This document shows, piece by piece, positions 1 to 9,743 of a stretch of DNA of 64,000 nucleotides. Every line of letters begins with the position of its first letter. The stretch's first letter is position 1. The notes under the pieces are model-generated. The model ran no database searches, was not told the origin of the DNA, and saw nothing but the letters and a program-made list of their open reading frames with translations. The stretch comes from Caldicellulosiruptor bescii DSM 6725 (GTDB taxonomy: Bacteria; Bacillota; Thermoanaerobacteria; Caldicellulosiruptorales; Caldicellulosiruptoraceae). The DNA lies in assembly GCF_000022325.1 (NCBI RefSeq), contig NC_012034.1, forward strand, positions 2,479,501 to 2,543,500, written 5' to 3'. A program made the translations under genes and the position numbers.

Positions 1-529
1 GAAAATCAACAACCCTAAGTCTGTCAACTATTCTTCCATTCTGATAGACATTCCCCTGCTCATCAATTCTTACTTGCCCGCCATTTTGAAGAACAATCCT
101 TCCGTTCTGTCCAAGGACGTAAAAACCATTAAGTGTTACAAGCTCTCCCCGCGAATTTAAAGTAAACGCACCATTTCTGGTATAAAAGATTTGCTGAGCA
201 CCCTGATTTTCTGGCACCTCAATGGTAAAAAATCCATCTCCTTTTATTGCCAAGTTCAGAGGTTCATCTGTTTTTATGTAAAGTCCCTGTGAAAAGTCGC
301 TTACAATCCTTGACACATCTGCGCCAAGTGACATATATCCTATTGCATTGTCAGGCGAAGAAACTTTGTCGTATATCCTATAGACAAGCATGTTTCTGAA
401 ACTTTCAACCTGCGCAACATCCCTTTTAAATCCGGTTGTGCTCACATTTGCCACGTTGTTTGCTGTTATGTCCATTAGTTTTTGATTCAAAATCATTCCA
501 GATGCCGATGTGTAAATTCCTCTAATCAT
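1..529 (-). CDS. Flagellar hook-basal body (rod) protein, FlgF/FlgG family, C-terminus off the window
   Basis: The visible 176 residues start with MIRGIYTSASGM and contain the family signature TANNVANVSTTGFKRD, the N-terminal rod-domain motif of FlgG/FlgF/FlgE proteins. A stretch around GDGFFTIEV follows, typical of the FlgG-type D1 region. The product would be a distal-rod or hook-basal-body subunit exported by the flagellar type III apparatus. The start is the ATG at 529. The gene follows mbl by 21 bases on the same strand, matching the mbl-flhO-flhP order of Bacillus, so it may be the flhO-type protein. FlgF and FlgG cannot be told apart because the C-terminus is missing. Confidence 0.85.
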   Translation of the reverse strand, partial: MIRGIYTSASGMILNQKLMDITANNVANVSTTGFKRDVAQVESFRNMLVYRIYDKVSSPDNAIGYMSLGADVSRIVSDFSQGLYIKTDEPLNLAIKGDGFFTIEVPENQGAQQIFYTRNGAFTLNSRGELVTLNGFYVLGQNGRIVLQNGGQVRIDEQGNVYQNGRIVDRLRVVDF

Positions 530-550
530 CTTTTCTGCAATCCCCTTTTT

Positions 551-1570
551 TTATCTGACTCTTGGGTCTTTTATAAGACTTGCTTCCAAAACATCTAAGG
601 ATTCTAACGCCTTCCCTGTTCCAAGGGCAACGCACGACACAGGGTCATCTGCAATCCTTGTAGGAATCCCTGTCTTTTCAGAAATTAGCTTGTCAAGCCC
701 CCACAAAAGGCTTCCTCCGCCTGTCATCACTATTCCAGTTGAGGTAATGTCTGCTGCAAGTTCAGGTGGTGTATTTTCCAAGACTCTGTGCACAGCTTCA
801 ATTATAGCCGAAACAGGCTCTTCTAAAGCCAGAAGCATCTCGTCAGATGTAACAGTTATCGTCTTTGGAAGTCCTGTCAGAAGGCTTCTTCCGCGCACTT
901 CCATAGATTCTACCCTTGGTTTTTTGTATGCACATCCAATGTTTATTTTGAGCTCTTCTGCAGTTCTTTCGCCTATAGCAACACTGTGTTTCTTTCTTAT
1001 ATATCGGATAATTGCTTCATCAAATTTATCCCCCGCAACTTTAATGGATTCGCTGACAACCGCCCCACCAAGAGAAATCACCGCAATGTCTGTTGTTCCA
1101 CCACCGATGTCAATCACCATGCATCCTACCGGCTTTGAGATGTCAAGCCCTGCACCAATCGCAGCTGCAATTGGCTCTTCTATTAAAAATGTCTGTTTTG
1201 CGCCTGCTTCGTATGTTGCATCTAAGACTGCTCTTTTTTCAACCTCAGTAACGCCTGATGGCACACATACAACAACCCTCGGCTTGAAAAATACCCTTTT
1301 GCCAAGTACCTTACCCAAAAAATATTTCAGCATTGCCTCTGTGACCTCATAGTCTGAAATGACACCGTCGCGAAGAGGTCTTACCGCCACGATATTACCC
1401 GGTGTTCTTCCAATCATTCGTCTTGCTTCTTCTCCAACTGCCAAAATCTGTTTTCTTGTTTGCTCTATCGCAACAACTGATGGTTCTCTTAAAACTATAC
1501 CCTTTCCTTTCACATACACCAAAACTGTTGCTGTACCCAAATCTATTCCTATATCTGTTCCAAACGCCAT
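551..1570 (-). CDS. mbl: Rod-shape-determining actin homologue MreB/Mbl
   Basis: This 339-residue protein has the full length of the MreB family. The actin-fold phosphate loop is at residues 5-20 ([19 protein letters not shown]), the second phosphate/connect motif is [14 protein letters not shown], and the adenosine motif is near the C-terminus ([15 protein letters not shown]). [16 protein letters not shown] is also family-typical. It polymerises into membrane-bound filaments that guide lateral cell-wall synthesis. Mbl is preferred over MreB because the gene is not next to mreC/mreD and instead precedes a flagellar rod gene, as in Bacillus. A purine-rich RBS (AGGATAGGGCGG) lies just upstream of the ATG. 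Confidence 0.9.
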   Translation of the reverse strand: MAFGTDIGIDLGTATVLVYVKGKGIVLREPSVVAIEQTRKQILAVGEEARRMIGRTPGNIVAVRPLRDGVISDYEVTEAMLKYFLGKVLGKRVFFKPRVVVCVPSGVTEVEKRAVLDATYEAGAKQTFLIEEPIAAAIGAGLDISKPVGCMVIDIGGGTTDIAVISLGGAVVSESIKVAGDKFDEAIIRYIRKKHSVAIGERTAEELKINIGCAYKKPRVESMEVRGRSLLTGLPKTITVTSDEMLLALEEPVSAIIEAVHRVLENTPPELAADITSTGIVMTGGGSLLWGLDKLISEKTGIPTRIADDPVSCVALGTGKALESLDVLEASLIKDPRVR

Positions 1571-1678
1571 AAGCCGCCCTATCCTTTCTATTTTTCTTTT
1601 TTGTAAATATACCTTAAATATATTTTAATTTTTAATTTGCATATTTTCAATGAATTTTATATACAATTTTTTAGAAAA

Positions 1679-1726
1679 CAAAAAAGGCTCTCGCCGCACT
1701 CACTTTTAAACTGCCGCAAAAGCCCT
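1679..1726 (-). terminator. Probable rho-independent terminator of the S41 protease gene
   Basis: Read on the minus strand just after the protease stop, AGGGCTTTTGCGGC can pair, with one bulge and G-U pairs, with GCGGCGAGAGCCT, followed by TTTTTT. It separates the protease transcript from mbl. Confidence 0.5.
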
Positions 1727-1735
1727 GTAATCTTC

Positions 1736-3154
1736 TTACTTCCCAGTTTTGAAATACTGGATTGCTCGCTGTAGCTGTTTGTCTACATATTTGGATTTTA
1801 CAAACTCTAAAAACTTCTCATTTAGCTTTTTCTGCGTTGTTATATCAAGCACTCCAGAAGGATAAAGCTTATTGTCTTTCTGGAACTTTTTAACCGCAGC
1901 CACTGTGCTATCATCCATCTTGGCTGTCCAGTTGCTTAAATATCCAAGGTAGAAAAGCCTTTGCTGAGCTGCCAAAACCTCCAAGTCCATATCACCTTTT
2001 TTGAACTTCTTGGTTGCGCTCAGGCTCAAAATCTTATCAGGTCCAAACTGGGAGAGTGAGTCGTCCTGAACCTCTATGTCTGGCACAACACCTTTTCCTT
2101 CAACATAATAGCCAGACGGTGACTTGTACTTTGCAACTGTAACTTTGGCAACATATCCTTTCTTGGTACCTGTCTCAGGAAGGCCAATTAGAGTCTGAAC
2201 AGTTCCTTTGCCATATGTCTTTGTACCAATAACAACCCCAACTTTTCTATCTTTTATAGCTTGGGCAAAAATCTCCGAAGCAGAAGCACTCGACTCGTTA
2301 GTCAAAACTGCAAGCCTATACTTTGTTTCTTTGTTTTTTGATTTATACTCATCTTTATAAGTATTATATTCAATTGTTACAATTGGTCCTTCTGGCACAA
2401 AATATTCACATATCTTTACAACCTCATCCAAAAGTCCGCCGGGGTTGTTTCGAATATCAAAAATAATATTTTTGATACCTTTTTTATCAAACTCATCAAG
2501 AGCTTTTTTGATATCATTGGAACAGCCCTGTGTAAACTGTGTAAGTTTTATATATCCTATATTATTATCAAGTACCTTATACTCAACAACAGGTATCTTT
2601 ATTTTTTTTCTTACGATAGAAAATCTGTAAGTCTTACCATCTCTTAAGATGTCAATCACAACAGTTGTGCCTTCCTGCCCGCGAATGAGCTTAACAGCAT
2701 CATCTGTTGTTTTCCCAACCAGAGACTTTCCATCTGCTGCTATAATTTTATCACCAACTTTCAGACCCGCTTCTTTTGCAGGTGTTCCATCAAAAACTCC
2801 TACAATAACTATGTAGTCCTCCTGTTTTTCTATCTGGATACCTATTCCCGAAAACTCGCCATTTACGCTCTGGGTAAAGTCCTGAGCCTGCTGTGGTTTC
2901 ATGTACTCTGAATATTTGTCAAGGCTCTTGAAAAGCCCTGTAAACATCATATCAATAAGCTCATCATAACTGTACTTGCCTATATGATACACCTTTGCAA
3001 CCTGCAGCACCTTTTTGATATAATCCATCTGCTTGTCTGTAGGAAAATCATTTGAGATTATAAAAAACTGGGAATACACAGGAACTGCAACAAATATTGA
3101 AAGCGCAACCATTACAGCTAAAATCTTTATCAAGATTTTCTTATTACTTCTCAT
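1736..3154 (-). CDS. Secreted/membrane-anchored C-terminal processing protease (S41, CtpA/CtpB type)
   Basis: The 472-residue protein has an N-terminal hydrophobic signal anchor (about residues 7-28), a PDZ domain (about 100-180, GIGIQIEKQEDYIVIVGV), an S41 protease domain (about 195-365) and a C-terminal peptidoglycan-binding-1 domain (about 390-455, AAQQRLFYLGYL). The Ser-Lys dyad is visible as SASASE and KTYGKG, which I place at Ser291 and Lys316, the 25-residue spacing seen in CtpB/Prc. It acts outside the membrane on C-termini of target proteins; the wall-binding domain suggests retention at the envelope. CtpB in Bacillus works in sporulation signalling, but nothing here proves that role. 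Confidence 0.9.
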   Translation of the reverse strand: MRSNKKILIKILAVMVALSIFVAVPVYSQFFIISNDFPTDKQMDYIKKVLQVAKVYHIGKYSYDELIDMMFTGLFKSLDKYSEYMKPQQAQDFTQSVNGEFSGIGIQIEKQEDYIVIVGVFDGTPAKEAGLKVGDKIIAADGKSLVGKTTDDAVKLIRGQEGTTVVIDILRDGKTYRFSIVRKKIKIPVVEYKVLDNNIGYIKLTQFTQGCSNDIKKALDEFDKKGIKNIIFDIRNNPGGLLDEVVKICEYFVPEGPIVTIEYNTYKDEYKSKNKETKYRLAVLTNESSASASEIFAQAIKDRKVGVVIGTKTYGKGTVQTLIGLPETGTKKGYVAKVTVAKYKSPSGYYVEGKGVVPDIEVQDDSLSQFGPDKILSLSATKKFKKGDMDLEVLAAQQRLFYLGYLSNWTAKMDDSTVAAVKKFQKDNKLYPSGVLDITTQKKLNEKFLEFVKSKYVDKQLQRAIQYFKTGK

Positions 3155-3228
3155 CTCTCTCCTGCCTCCACATCATGATTTTTTGTATGTTCAAAATCTA
3201 TTACTTTATACCTTTTCCAATTCAACCA

Positions 3229-4683
3229 TTAATCCGAACTAAAGAGGCTCATGTCAAGATACCTTTTTGCGAGTGTATCTCTCAAAAAATTTATGAGATT
3301 ATATATAAGGTTGGCAGCACTGCCTTTTGTAAGCCTTTGCTGCGGCAAAAAGTTGTTATCCACAGTTCCAATCATTATCTTTTCATCTTTTAGTACTTTA
3401 ACAGCATCCTTTGCCCAAACAGGAATGCTTTCATCATCAAGGTAGTCTGTCTGGGTGATTGGCTGGGTTACCTTTTTGTCAAAACCAAGCACCTTTGAAA
3501 TGACAACAGCTGCCTCTGCCCTTGTTATATAGTCTTCCGGCTTGAAATACTCAGCACTTTTGCCTCTCATAAGCCCTGCCTTTGTAACTGCGTATATGTA
3601 GCCATAATACTTGTGATTGAGCGGCACATCCTTGTATATTGACTTTTTTTGCACTGTCCTTGGATTGTAATAGTTTGAATATATGTTAAGCGAATCCATC
3701 AAAAGCTTGGCAAACTGAGCACGGGTTATATACTCTGTGGGATTAAAATCTAAAGCACTGTCAAACCCTCCAAAAGCAAAGCAAGTGTTCACCGCATCCT
3801 CGTACTCATACCCTTTCACCTTTGGAAGAGTAGGTGCAATTGCCATCTTGATAACCGGGTTTTTCTCAACATTTTTTTCCACTTTACCCCTCTGTCTTAT
3901 TGTCAAAACTTCACCTGTCTTTGTAAATGTCGGAAGGTCATACATAGCTATGAAATTACCTTCCACTTTAGACTTTAGAACGTATGTACCCGGAATACTT
4001 GATGGAAAATTATTCTGTTGAAATTCCAAAATGGTCTTCTGTACAAGAGCTATATTATAGTTGATGTTTGCAAACCATGAAGATGTTTCTATCCTCTGGG
4101 TTATTTTTTGAAACTCGCCAGATCCCCAGTACCCATCATACCCGTAGTTTTTACCTTCTATAGTAATCTTCAGTCCTTTATCATAAATCTTTTCAAGCGT
4201 CCACTGACCCTGAAAAAAGCTCACAGCCGGGTTTGCATCAACTGCAGTAGACTTTGAAAATGAATAGCTCTGAAGATTGTAAGTAGCACTGTCTACAGTA
4301 ATGGTTTCTTTATAACCGCCAACAGTATACTCCTTTGTTATACTCCCATTTTGAAGCTTTGTCAAGGTACCTTTTAAACTTACAGTTCTTTTTACTGAGA
4401 TTTTCCCAGAAGAATCTCTAAGGTCATAATTGTAAGAAAGAGTCTCATTATTTGCTGCCCTTTTTATCTTTGCATCCACAGTACCAAAAAGAAAAATAGG
4501 TTTTCCTGTTATAAATGTATATTCATAGTATTCAATCTTTGTCTTTTTTGGGTCAGGGTCTTTGTATGCTGAAATTCCACCTTCGTATCCCAAATATCCT
4601 TCTTCACAAAAAGCAACCTGCCAGCCAAAAATAAAAAGTACACACAAAAACATAATTACTGCTATTGGATATCTTTTGTTCAA
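3229..4683 (-). CDS. Secreted protein with C-terminal S-layer homology domains
   Basis: A 484-residue protein with a signal peptide (hydrophobic residues 7-25, ending near VAFC). A middle part of about 250 residues has no family I recognise. The C-terminal half has three SLH repeats, recognisable by YEDAVNTCFAFG...YITRAQFAKLL, YKDVPLNHKYYGYI...YITRAEAAVVI and YLDDESIPVWAKDAV...LTKGSAANLI. SLH domains bind pyruvylated secondary cell-wall polymers, so this is a wall-anchored surface protein. It lies 35 bases downstream of another SLH-type gene and upstream of the protease, all on one strand, suggesting a surface-protein operon. The function of the N-terminal part is unknown. Confidence 0.85.
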   Translation of the reverse strand: MNKRYPIAVIMFLCVLFIFGWQVAFCEEGYLGYEGGISAYKDPDPKKTKIEYYEYTFITGKPIFLFGTVDAKIKRAANNETLSYNYDLRDSSGKISVKRTVSLKGTLTKLQNGSITKEYTVGGYKETITVDSATYNLQSYSFSKSTAVDANPAVSFFQGQWTLEKIYDKGLKITIEGKNYGYDGYWGSGEFQKITQRIETSSWFANINYNIALVQKTILEFQQNNFPSSIPGTYVLKSKVEGNFIAMYDLPTFTKTGEVLTIRQRGKVEKNVEKNPVIKMAIAPTLPKVKGYEYEDAVNTCFAFGGFDSALDFNPTEYITRAQFAKLLMDSLNIYSNYYNPRTVQKKSIYKDVPLNHKYYGYIYAVTKAGLMRGKSAEYFKPEDYITRAEAAVVISKVLGFDKKVTQPITQTDYLDDESIPVWAKDAVKVLKDEKIMIGTVDNNFLPQQRLTKGSAANLIYNLINFLRDTLAKRYLDMSLFSSD

Positions 4684-4718
4684 TTTTTAAACTTCCCCCT
4701 TTTTTGCAATAAAAGCTC

Positions 4719-7700
4719 TCAGTAATTTACAAGCACAATCGATGGCGTTAATACCGATTTTGAGATGTCAAAACTGCTCTGAGGAACAAGTAACAAAACC
4801 CTGTCGCCAAATTGTGGCATCTGAGCTGTTAAGTTCCCTCCTGCGTCTATCAAAACTGCTTGGGTGGTATCAAGGACAAAACTTTTATCAATTCTGTTCC
4901 ATGTCTGAGTCATCATATCGTTGTACTGGGCATTTAGAATCTTCATGTCCTTGCCAACCACGCCTGTGACAATGTATCCACCAAAGCTTGTATCAATTAT
5001 AACATTTGCGTATTTGCCATTATGAATGATATACACACTCTTGTTTTTCAGATTCAATATCTCTTTCGGACTGCCAAGTCCATATACATCACACATAACT
5101 GTCTGTGTATCATAAAAAAGAGTTAGCTTGCTCGGAACATATTGCCATCCTCTCTGACCATCTAAATAGACATAGTCTTTCACAGTGATGTATTCAAGCT
5201 CTGAAATGTCTTGTACCTGCCCTCGAACAAATATGGGTTTTGAAATACCTTCCTGTTGCTTTGCTAAAACAAGGCTTCCTTGGCTTGCAATACCAATTAT
5301 TTCATCCCCAACTTTGAAACTTGCAGGGATCAAAAGCCCGTTTGCAACGGTGTACGTTTTGTTTCCTATTGAATACCTATTTCCAGATATCACCACCGAA
5401 TTTGAAGATGTCATGCTCACCTCGCCCTGTATCTTGGTAAAAGAACCTCTTGATATTGCCACAATGGTGTCCAAAACCTCCTGTGAAAATCTTTCCTTTG
5501 TTACAACTACAACAGGTAAGTTTTGCAACTTAGAAAGTGGTGCAAGAGAGCTGCCATCTAAAATGAATTTCAAATCAGATGGAATCTGGAAAGAAAGCCA
5601 TGTATACAGCGGTTCAAATGCGTTGTTTCTTAAAATCTGGATGTCAGAAAGATATAAAGCATTTCCATTGACCGTTCCTTTTGCGATGTAGATATTTTTT
5701 ACATATTCATTCCCTGATATCTCTATTCTGCGGATGTACGCTGAGTTTCCAAAGAAGCTCCCTGTGAGCTTCACATACTGACCTGGCATAATATCCTTTA
5801 AAGCTGCAGAAATGCCATTTTTTACAATATCAACGTTGTCATTTATTTCATATGGTCCATATATTCTCCCATCGATATTGACAATTATTTTTTGTGGAAG
5901 ACCGCTTGCAAGGCTTCTTACAACATTTTCAATCTTTGCAACCTTCTGCTGCAGGTTTGAACTTGCTGTGACTGTGCGCACAAAATCGCCGCTAAAATAG
6001 AGGAAAACAACATCGCCTGGTAAAAGGCTGTCTAAAGAAGCATTTTGACCATCCTTTTTCACTTTTAGCCCAAGCTTTTTTGAAAATCTGTAACTCTTTT
6101 TTTCACCTTGTTGGTTGTAAATCTCAAGATACCCCAAGTTTGAATCTACCTCGTGCAAAATACCGGAAACTATATCTTCAGATTTCTCATCATATGTGGT
6201 GCTGAGATACTGTACATACCCGCAAGCCGTACCTGCCAAAACTTTCATACCCTCATAAAAATCATTCTTTATAAGAACTCTTGAAAAATCACCTTTATCA
6301 ATGTAGACTGTATCTGGTGAAAGAAGATACTCTGTTAGCTGTCCATTTTGACTGAGTACAATTCTGTCCTTTGTTATTCTTGAGATTATCCCCTGTACTC
6401 TTTCAATTTCAGGACTGTCAAGCGAAAGCAATGTTATGGCATCTGCTCTGTCTTTTTGGACTTTAACCTGTACAAGATTTCCTACATTCAATTCTGAAAA
6501 GTTTAAATTCTTTCCAGAGTTTGAATCATAAATTGTAGCTTTTGGACTTAAACTCAAATTGTAAACTTTGCCATCTGGAAGCTTTACCGAAAATATCATC
6601 TTTTTAGCATCAATTCTGGAGATTACACCCTTTATATTTTCCTGACCAGGCCTTTGCAAAATGCTGGCCAGCACAACCTCGTTTTTGCCATTTACATAAA
6701 AGGCTACATAGTCCCCTTTCTGAAGATAGGAAGAGCTCAAAAAATTACCATTTGCTATTACTCCAAAATCCTGTTTGCCAGGGTTGACTGTAATATTTAT
6801 GCTATTGCCACTTTCATCCTCACACACCAAAATGGTTTTGCCACTGCTGAACTTCTGGATATCTTTTACCTCAAGCTTTACCTCTTTTAACCCATTTGCG
6901 CTCAGGATATTTGGTTTGAGACTCCCGAGGATAAATGCCAGCTCTTCATATGTTATGTAGTCGTCTGGATGAAGATATCCATCAGATCTTCCAACAAGAG
7001 CACCATTTTTCAAAAGAGTATTAATTGAACTTAAAAACTTACTGTCAATCCTGTCATAATCAGGGTAAGTTTTAGCCAAATTCTCATAAATAAAAGGTAT
7101 TTTGAATGCCTTTACCACCCATAAGCAAACTTCCTGACGGGTAGCAGGAGCAGACCTTACAAATATCAAATCGTCATACGAATATGGTCTTCCTTCATAC
7201 ACAGCTTTTGCAATGGTATCATCATTTTTCTTTATCAGCTGCTGGGTCATCTTCTCATGTTCTTTTTCACTTGGCTGCACTTGAGATATCGCATCCTGAT
7301 ACTCTTTTTTGGACAAAATTTTCATATCATATGCAAGCTGAATATATCCAAGATAAAGATAGTTGTATGGCTTTACAAGCTTCTGACCTGATGGTCTTTT
7401 TAGTTCCAGCTTTTCAGCCCTCACAAAAGCATCCTGCTGTTTGCCAACGCTGTTTAAAATTACAGACAGCGCCTCTTCCTTTGACAGAATATCAGAAGGA
7501 TTTATCTTTGCTTTTTCAACTGTATTGAAAAAGCCAAAAGCTGACAAAAACAAAAACGCTTCTCTCGACAAGGCATTTTGAGGCAAGTTCACAATTTGAG
7601 TATTTTTTGCCGTCTTGCTGTAGCTGCTGCTTGCTACATACTCCTGAGCAGCTTGGATATTTGCGGAAATTAACATCAAAAAAAACAAAATCAAAACTAC

Positions 7701-7751
7701 CCAGCTTATTAATCTATATAAGGTTATTATTTTCATCTTATTTTTTATCAT
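4719..7751 (-). CDS. Large secreted SLH-domain protein with repeated beta modules
   Basis: A 1010-residue protein with a long signal sequence (hydrophobic core about residues 14-34, then IQAA). SLH-like segments occupy about residues 50-280: DILSKEEALSVILNSVG, PATRQEVCLWVVKAFKI, and YPDYDRIDSKFLSSI followed by YITYEELAFIL. The rest, about 700 residues, consists of recurring beta-rich modules with a core like 'V.G.ISRID...M.FSV', seen for example as GVISRIDAKKMIFSV, GIISRITKDRIVLS and GILHEVDSNLGYLEI. It is probably an S-layer-associated envelope protein. No catalytic motif is visible. Placing SLH repeats at the N-terminus and the unknown region at the C-terminus is the reverse of its downstream neighbour. 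Confidence 0.8.
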   Translation of the reverse strand: MIKNKMKIITLYRLISWVVLILFFLMLISANIQAAQEYVASSSYSKTAKNTQIVNLPQNALSREAFLFLSAFGFFNTVEKAKINPSDILSKEEALSVILNSVGKQQDAFVRAEKLELKRPSGQKLVKPYNYLYLGYIQLAYDMKILSKKEYQDAISQVQPSEKEHEKMTQQLIKKNDDTIAKAVYEGRPYSYDDLIFVRSAPATRQEVCLWVVKAFKIPFIYENLAKTYPDYDRIDSKFLSSINTLLKNGALVGRSDGYLHPDDYITYEELAFILGSLKPNILSANGLKEVKLEVKDIQKFSSGKTILVCEDESGNSINITVNPGKQDFGVIANGNFLSSSYLQKGDYVAFYVNGKNEVVLASILQRPGQENIKGVISRIDAKKMIFSVKLPDGKVYNLSLSPKATIYDSNSGKNLNFSELNVGNLVQVKVQKDRADAITLLSLDSPEIERVQGIISRITKDRIVLSQNGQLTEYLLSPDTVYIDKGDFSRVLIKNDFYEGMKVLAGTACGYVQYLSTTYDEKSEDIVSGILHEVDSNLGYLEIYNQQGEKKSYRFSKKLGLKVKKDGQNASLDSLLPGDVVFLYFSGDFVRTVTASSNLQQKVAKIENVVRSLASGLPQKIIVNIDGRIYGPYEINDNVDIVKNGISAALKDIMPGQYVKLTGSFFGNSAYIRRIEISGNEYVKNIYIAKGTVNGNALYLSDIQILRNNAFEPLYTWLSFQIPSDLKFILDGSSLAPLSKLQNLPVVVVTKERFSQEVLDTIVAISRGSFTKIQGEVSMTSSNSVVISGNRYSIGNKTYTVANGLLIPASFKVGDEIIGIASQGSLVLAKQQEGISKPIFVRGQVQDISELEYITVKDYVYLDGQRGWQYVPSKLTLFYDTQTVMCDVYGLGSPKEILNLKNKSVYIIHNGKYANVIIDTSFGGYIVTGVVGKDMKILNAQYNDMMTQTWNRIDKSFVLDTTQAVLIDAGGNLTAQMPQFGDRVLLLVPQSSFDISKSVLTPSIVLVNY

Positions 7752-7792
7752 GCTAAAAATCCCCCGCTTTATTTTCGCTCAAAAATTTTGTC

Positions 7793-8779
7793 CTATAAGA
7801 TATTATCGACAAAGCTTTCTTTTTTCTCAAGAGAAGATGCAAGCTCTTTAAGAAACTCTAAAAGCTCTGTAGCATTATTTATTCTGTTAATTTTATCTCT
7901 TATCTTAGCGGCATTCTCAATTCCTTTTACAAAAAAACTAAGGTGCTTTCTTGCTTCCAAGACTGCCATCTTATCGCCTTTTTCACTGCAAAGCTGCGTG
8001 AAAAACTCAATCGCAACCCTTATCTTCATATGAGGTAAAACCTTAGTTTCAACATACCCCTTTTCAAACCCTTCTTTGATCTGAAGAAACACCCAAGGGT
8101 TCCCAAGCGCCGCTCTTCCTATCATGATACTATCAGCTCTTGTTACTTCATACGCTTTTTTCGCCGACTCAAAATCTACTATATCTCCGTTCGCAATAAC
8201 CGGAATTTTGAGCTTTTCTTTTACCTTTCTGATTATCTCCCAGTCAGCTTTCCCAGAGTACAGCTGAGCCCTTGTTCTTCCATGAACTGTCACAAAAGAG
8301 GCTCCGCTTTCTTGCAGGATGTACGCAAATTCAGGAGCATTAATATTTTCATCATCAAATCCCTTTCGAATTTTGACAGATACAGGTTTTCTACTTACCT
8401 TTGCAACCTCTTCGACTATCTTCGCAGCCAAAGAAGGGTTTTTCATCAGGGCACATCCTTCTCCGCTTCTCACAAGTTTCGGAACAGGACAGCCCATGTT
8501 TATGTCAATAAAATGGTATTCAAACTCATCCTGCAATATCTTTACAGACTGTGCCATAACTTCAGGGTCGTTACCAAAAATTTGAACACCTCTTATCTTC
8601 TCTTCCTCTGAAAATGAAATAAGATCTTTTGTTTTTGCGCTGCCAAGGACAAGTGCTTTGCTTGATATCATCTCTGTCACTGTAACATCTGCTCCAAATC
8701 TTGAGCAAAGCCTTCTGAAAACCTTGTCTGTAAACCCTGCCATGGGTGCTAAGAAAATTTTCCCTTTGATGTCAAGCAT
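7793..8779 (-). CDS. dusB: tRNA-dihydrouridine synthase B
   Basis: A 328-residue FMN-dependent TIM-barrel enzyme that reduces uridine to dihydrouridine in tRNA. Visible motifs are APMAGFTDKVFRRL (N-terminal FMN-binding motif), INMGCPVPKLVRSGEGCALM (the Cys in GEGCALM is the expected catalytic proton donor), VKIRKGFDDENINA, VHGRTRAQLYSGKADW and IANGDI. MIGRAALGNPW marks the second phosphate-binding loop. Length and motif order fit the bacterial DusB type. It follows the hepT/mntA pair with a 12-base gap. The conserved neighbourhood in many Firmicutes is dusB near lysS/greA, which is not seen here. Confidence 0.93.
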   Translation of the reverse strand: MLDIKGKIFLAPMAGFTDKVFRRLCSRFGADVTVTEMISSKALVLGSAKTKDLISFSEEEKIRGVQIFGNDPEVMAQSVKILQDEFEYHFIDINMGCPVPKLVRSGEGCALMKNPSLAAKIVEEVAKVSRKPVSVKIRKGFDDENINAPEFAYILQESGASFVTVHGRTRAQLYSGKADWEIIRKVKEKLKIPVIANGDIVDFESAKKAYEVTRADSIMIGRAALGNPWVFLQIKEGFEKGYVETKVLPHMKIRVAIEFFTQLCSEKGDKMAVLEARKHLSFFVKGIENAAKIRDKINRINNATELLEFLKELASSLEKKESFVDNIL

Positions 8780-8790
8780 CTTTTATACTA

Positions 8791-9213
8791 TCAGCTCCTT
8801 TTTTGTAAAAAATTTAGTACAGCACCTTTAAATTCTAAAAAATCAGATAAATTTTTTTCAATTATATTTTTGAGAATCTCAAGATTAATTGCTTGATAAT
8901 CGTGTACTGCAATATTTCTAAAACCCACCATGGCTTTCAGTCTTTTGGCTAACTCTTCCGACACAACTTTATTTTTCTCCAACAAATCGAAAGCTTCTCT
9001 ACAACTTTGCGGAACGCCAAACTTAAAAATTGCACACAAGTGCATTGCAATATCTATTGTCGCTTCTATAGCTCTTTGAAGATTTAAAATAATTGAGTCT
9101 TGTTTTGTGTAATTGAGAAGATTTTTAGGGTTATGCTCATATTCTTCGTCTATTCTCTTCAAACATCTTTCAATGACCTGTATCTTATTTGCAATTATAT
9201 CATCTATTATCAT
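8791..9213 (-). CDS. hepT: HepT-like RNase toxin (DUF86)
   Basis: A helical protein of about 140 residues with the HEPN RNase motif R-x4-H-x-Y, seen as RNIAVHDY near residue 100. Members of this family cleave RNA (tRNA ends in characterised cases) and are silenced by AMPylation of the motif tyrosine by the partner MntA. I take the ATG at 9213 as the start. A GTG at 9222 is also in frame but overlaps the presumed RBS (AAGGGTGAG). The reading frame overlaps the end of the partner gene by 14 bases, as expected for translational coupling. The toxin motif is intact, so the system is probably functional. Confidence 0.85.
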   Translation of the reverse strand: MIIDDIIANKIQVIERCLKRIDEEYEHNPKNLLNYTKQDSIILNLQRAIEATIDIAMHLCAIFKFGVPQSCREAFDLLEKNKVVSEELAKRLKAMVGFRNIAVHDYQAINLEILKNIIEKNLSDFLEFKGAVLNFLQKRS

Positions 9214-9634
9214 TTTTCTCACCCTTTGAATATATACTCATCCCAAAAAAGCTTTTTAAAACAACATCTCTCTCCTCGTTTAAAAGTGCATATTCTTTCA
9301 AAGCCCTCATAAAAAATAAATTTTTTCTTTTCTCATCCTCGCAATATATGACCTCTCCTGTGCCAACAATCTGGGCTTTTAGTACAGTGGAAGCCTTTTT
9401 TAAATCAATCAAATCTATATCTCTGTTTAAACTATCCGCAATTTCTTGAGAAACCCAAAACCTCTCAACGTTTGATATTTCTTTATCAGAAAGATATGCA
9501 ATGTCAATATCGCTATCTTTTCTAAAATTCCCCTTAACAAGAGAACCAAACAGAAGTATAAGCCAGGGCGATATTTCTCTTTTCAAAATATCCACAACTA
9601 CCTTTTTTATTTCCTCCATGTTAATCTCAGGCAT
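9200..9634 (-). CDS. mntA: MntA-like minimal nucleotidyltransferase antitoxin
   Basis: A 144-residue protein with the nucleotidyltransferase signature GS-x10-D-x-D at residues 30-44 (G30 S31, D42, D44). This defines the minimal-nucleotidyltransferase (pol-beta superfamily) fold. In characterised pairs MntA transfers AMP groups to the HepT tyrosine and so neutralises the RNase. Its position directly upstream of hepT with overlapping frames fits a type VII toxin-antitoxin operon. The C-terminal part (MRALKEYALLNEERDVVL...) is the helical tail common in this group. Confidence 0.87.
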   Translation of the reverse strand: MPEINMEEIKKVVVDILKREISPWLILLFGSLVKGNFRKDSDIDIAYLSDKEISNVERFWVSQEIADSLNRDIDLIDLKKASTVLKAQIVGTGEVIYCEDEKRKNLFFMRALKEYALLNEERDVVLKSFFGMSIYSKGEKNDNR

Positions 9635-9743
9635 GCCTTTTTACCTTCTTTTTCTTTAAAAACTTCTTGTAGTAACCTACTCTTAACAATATTTTACCAC
9701 ACATCAAGCTTTATAAGCTCACTATTTTATCAAGACCCTCATT

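Noticed and set aside
690..1352. Long open frame on the plus strand opposite mbl
   Set aside because: It is the antisense shadow of a strongly conserved gene, has no RBS, and the protein resembles nothing.
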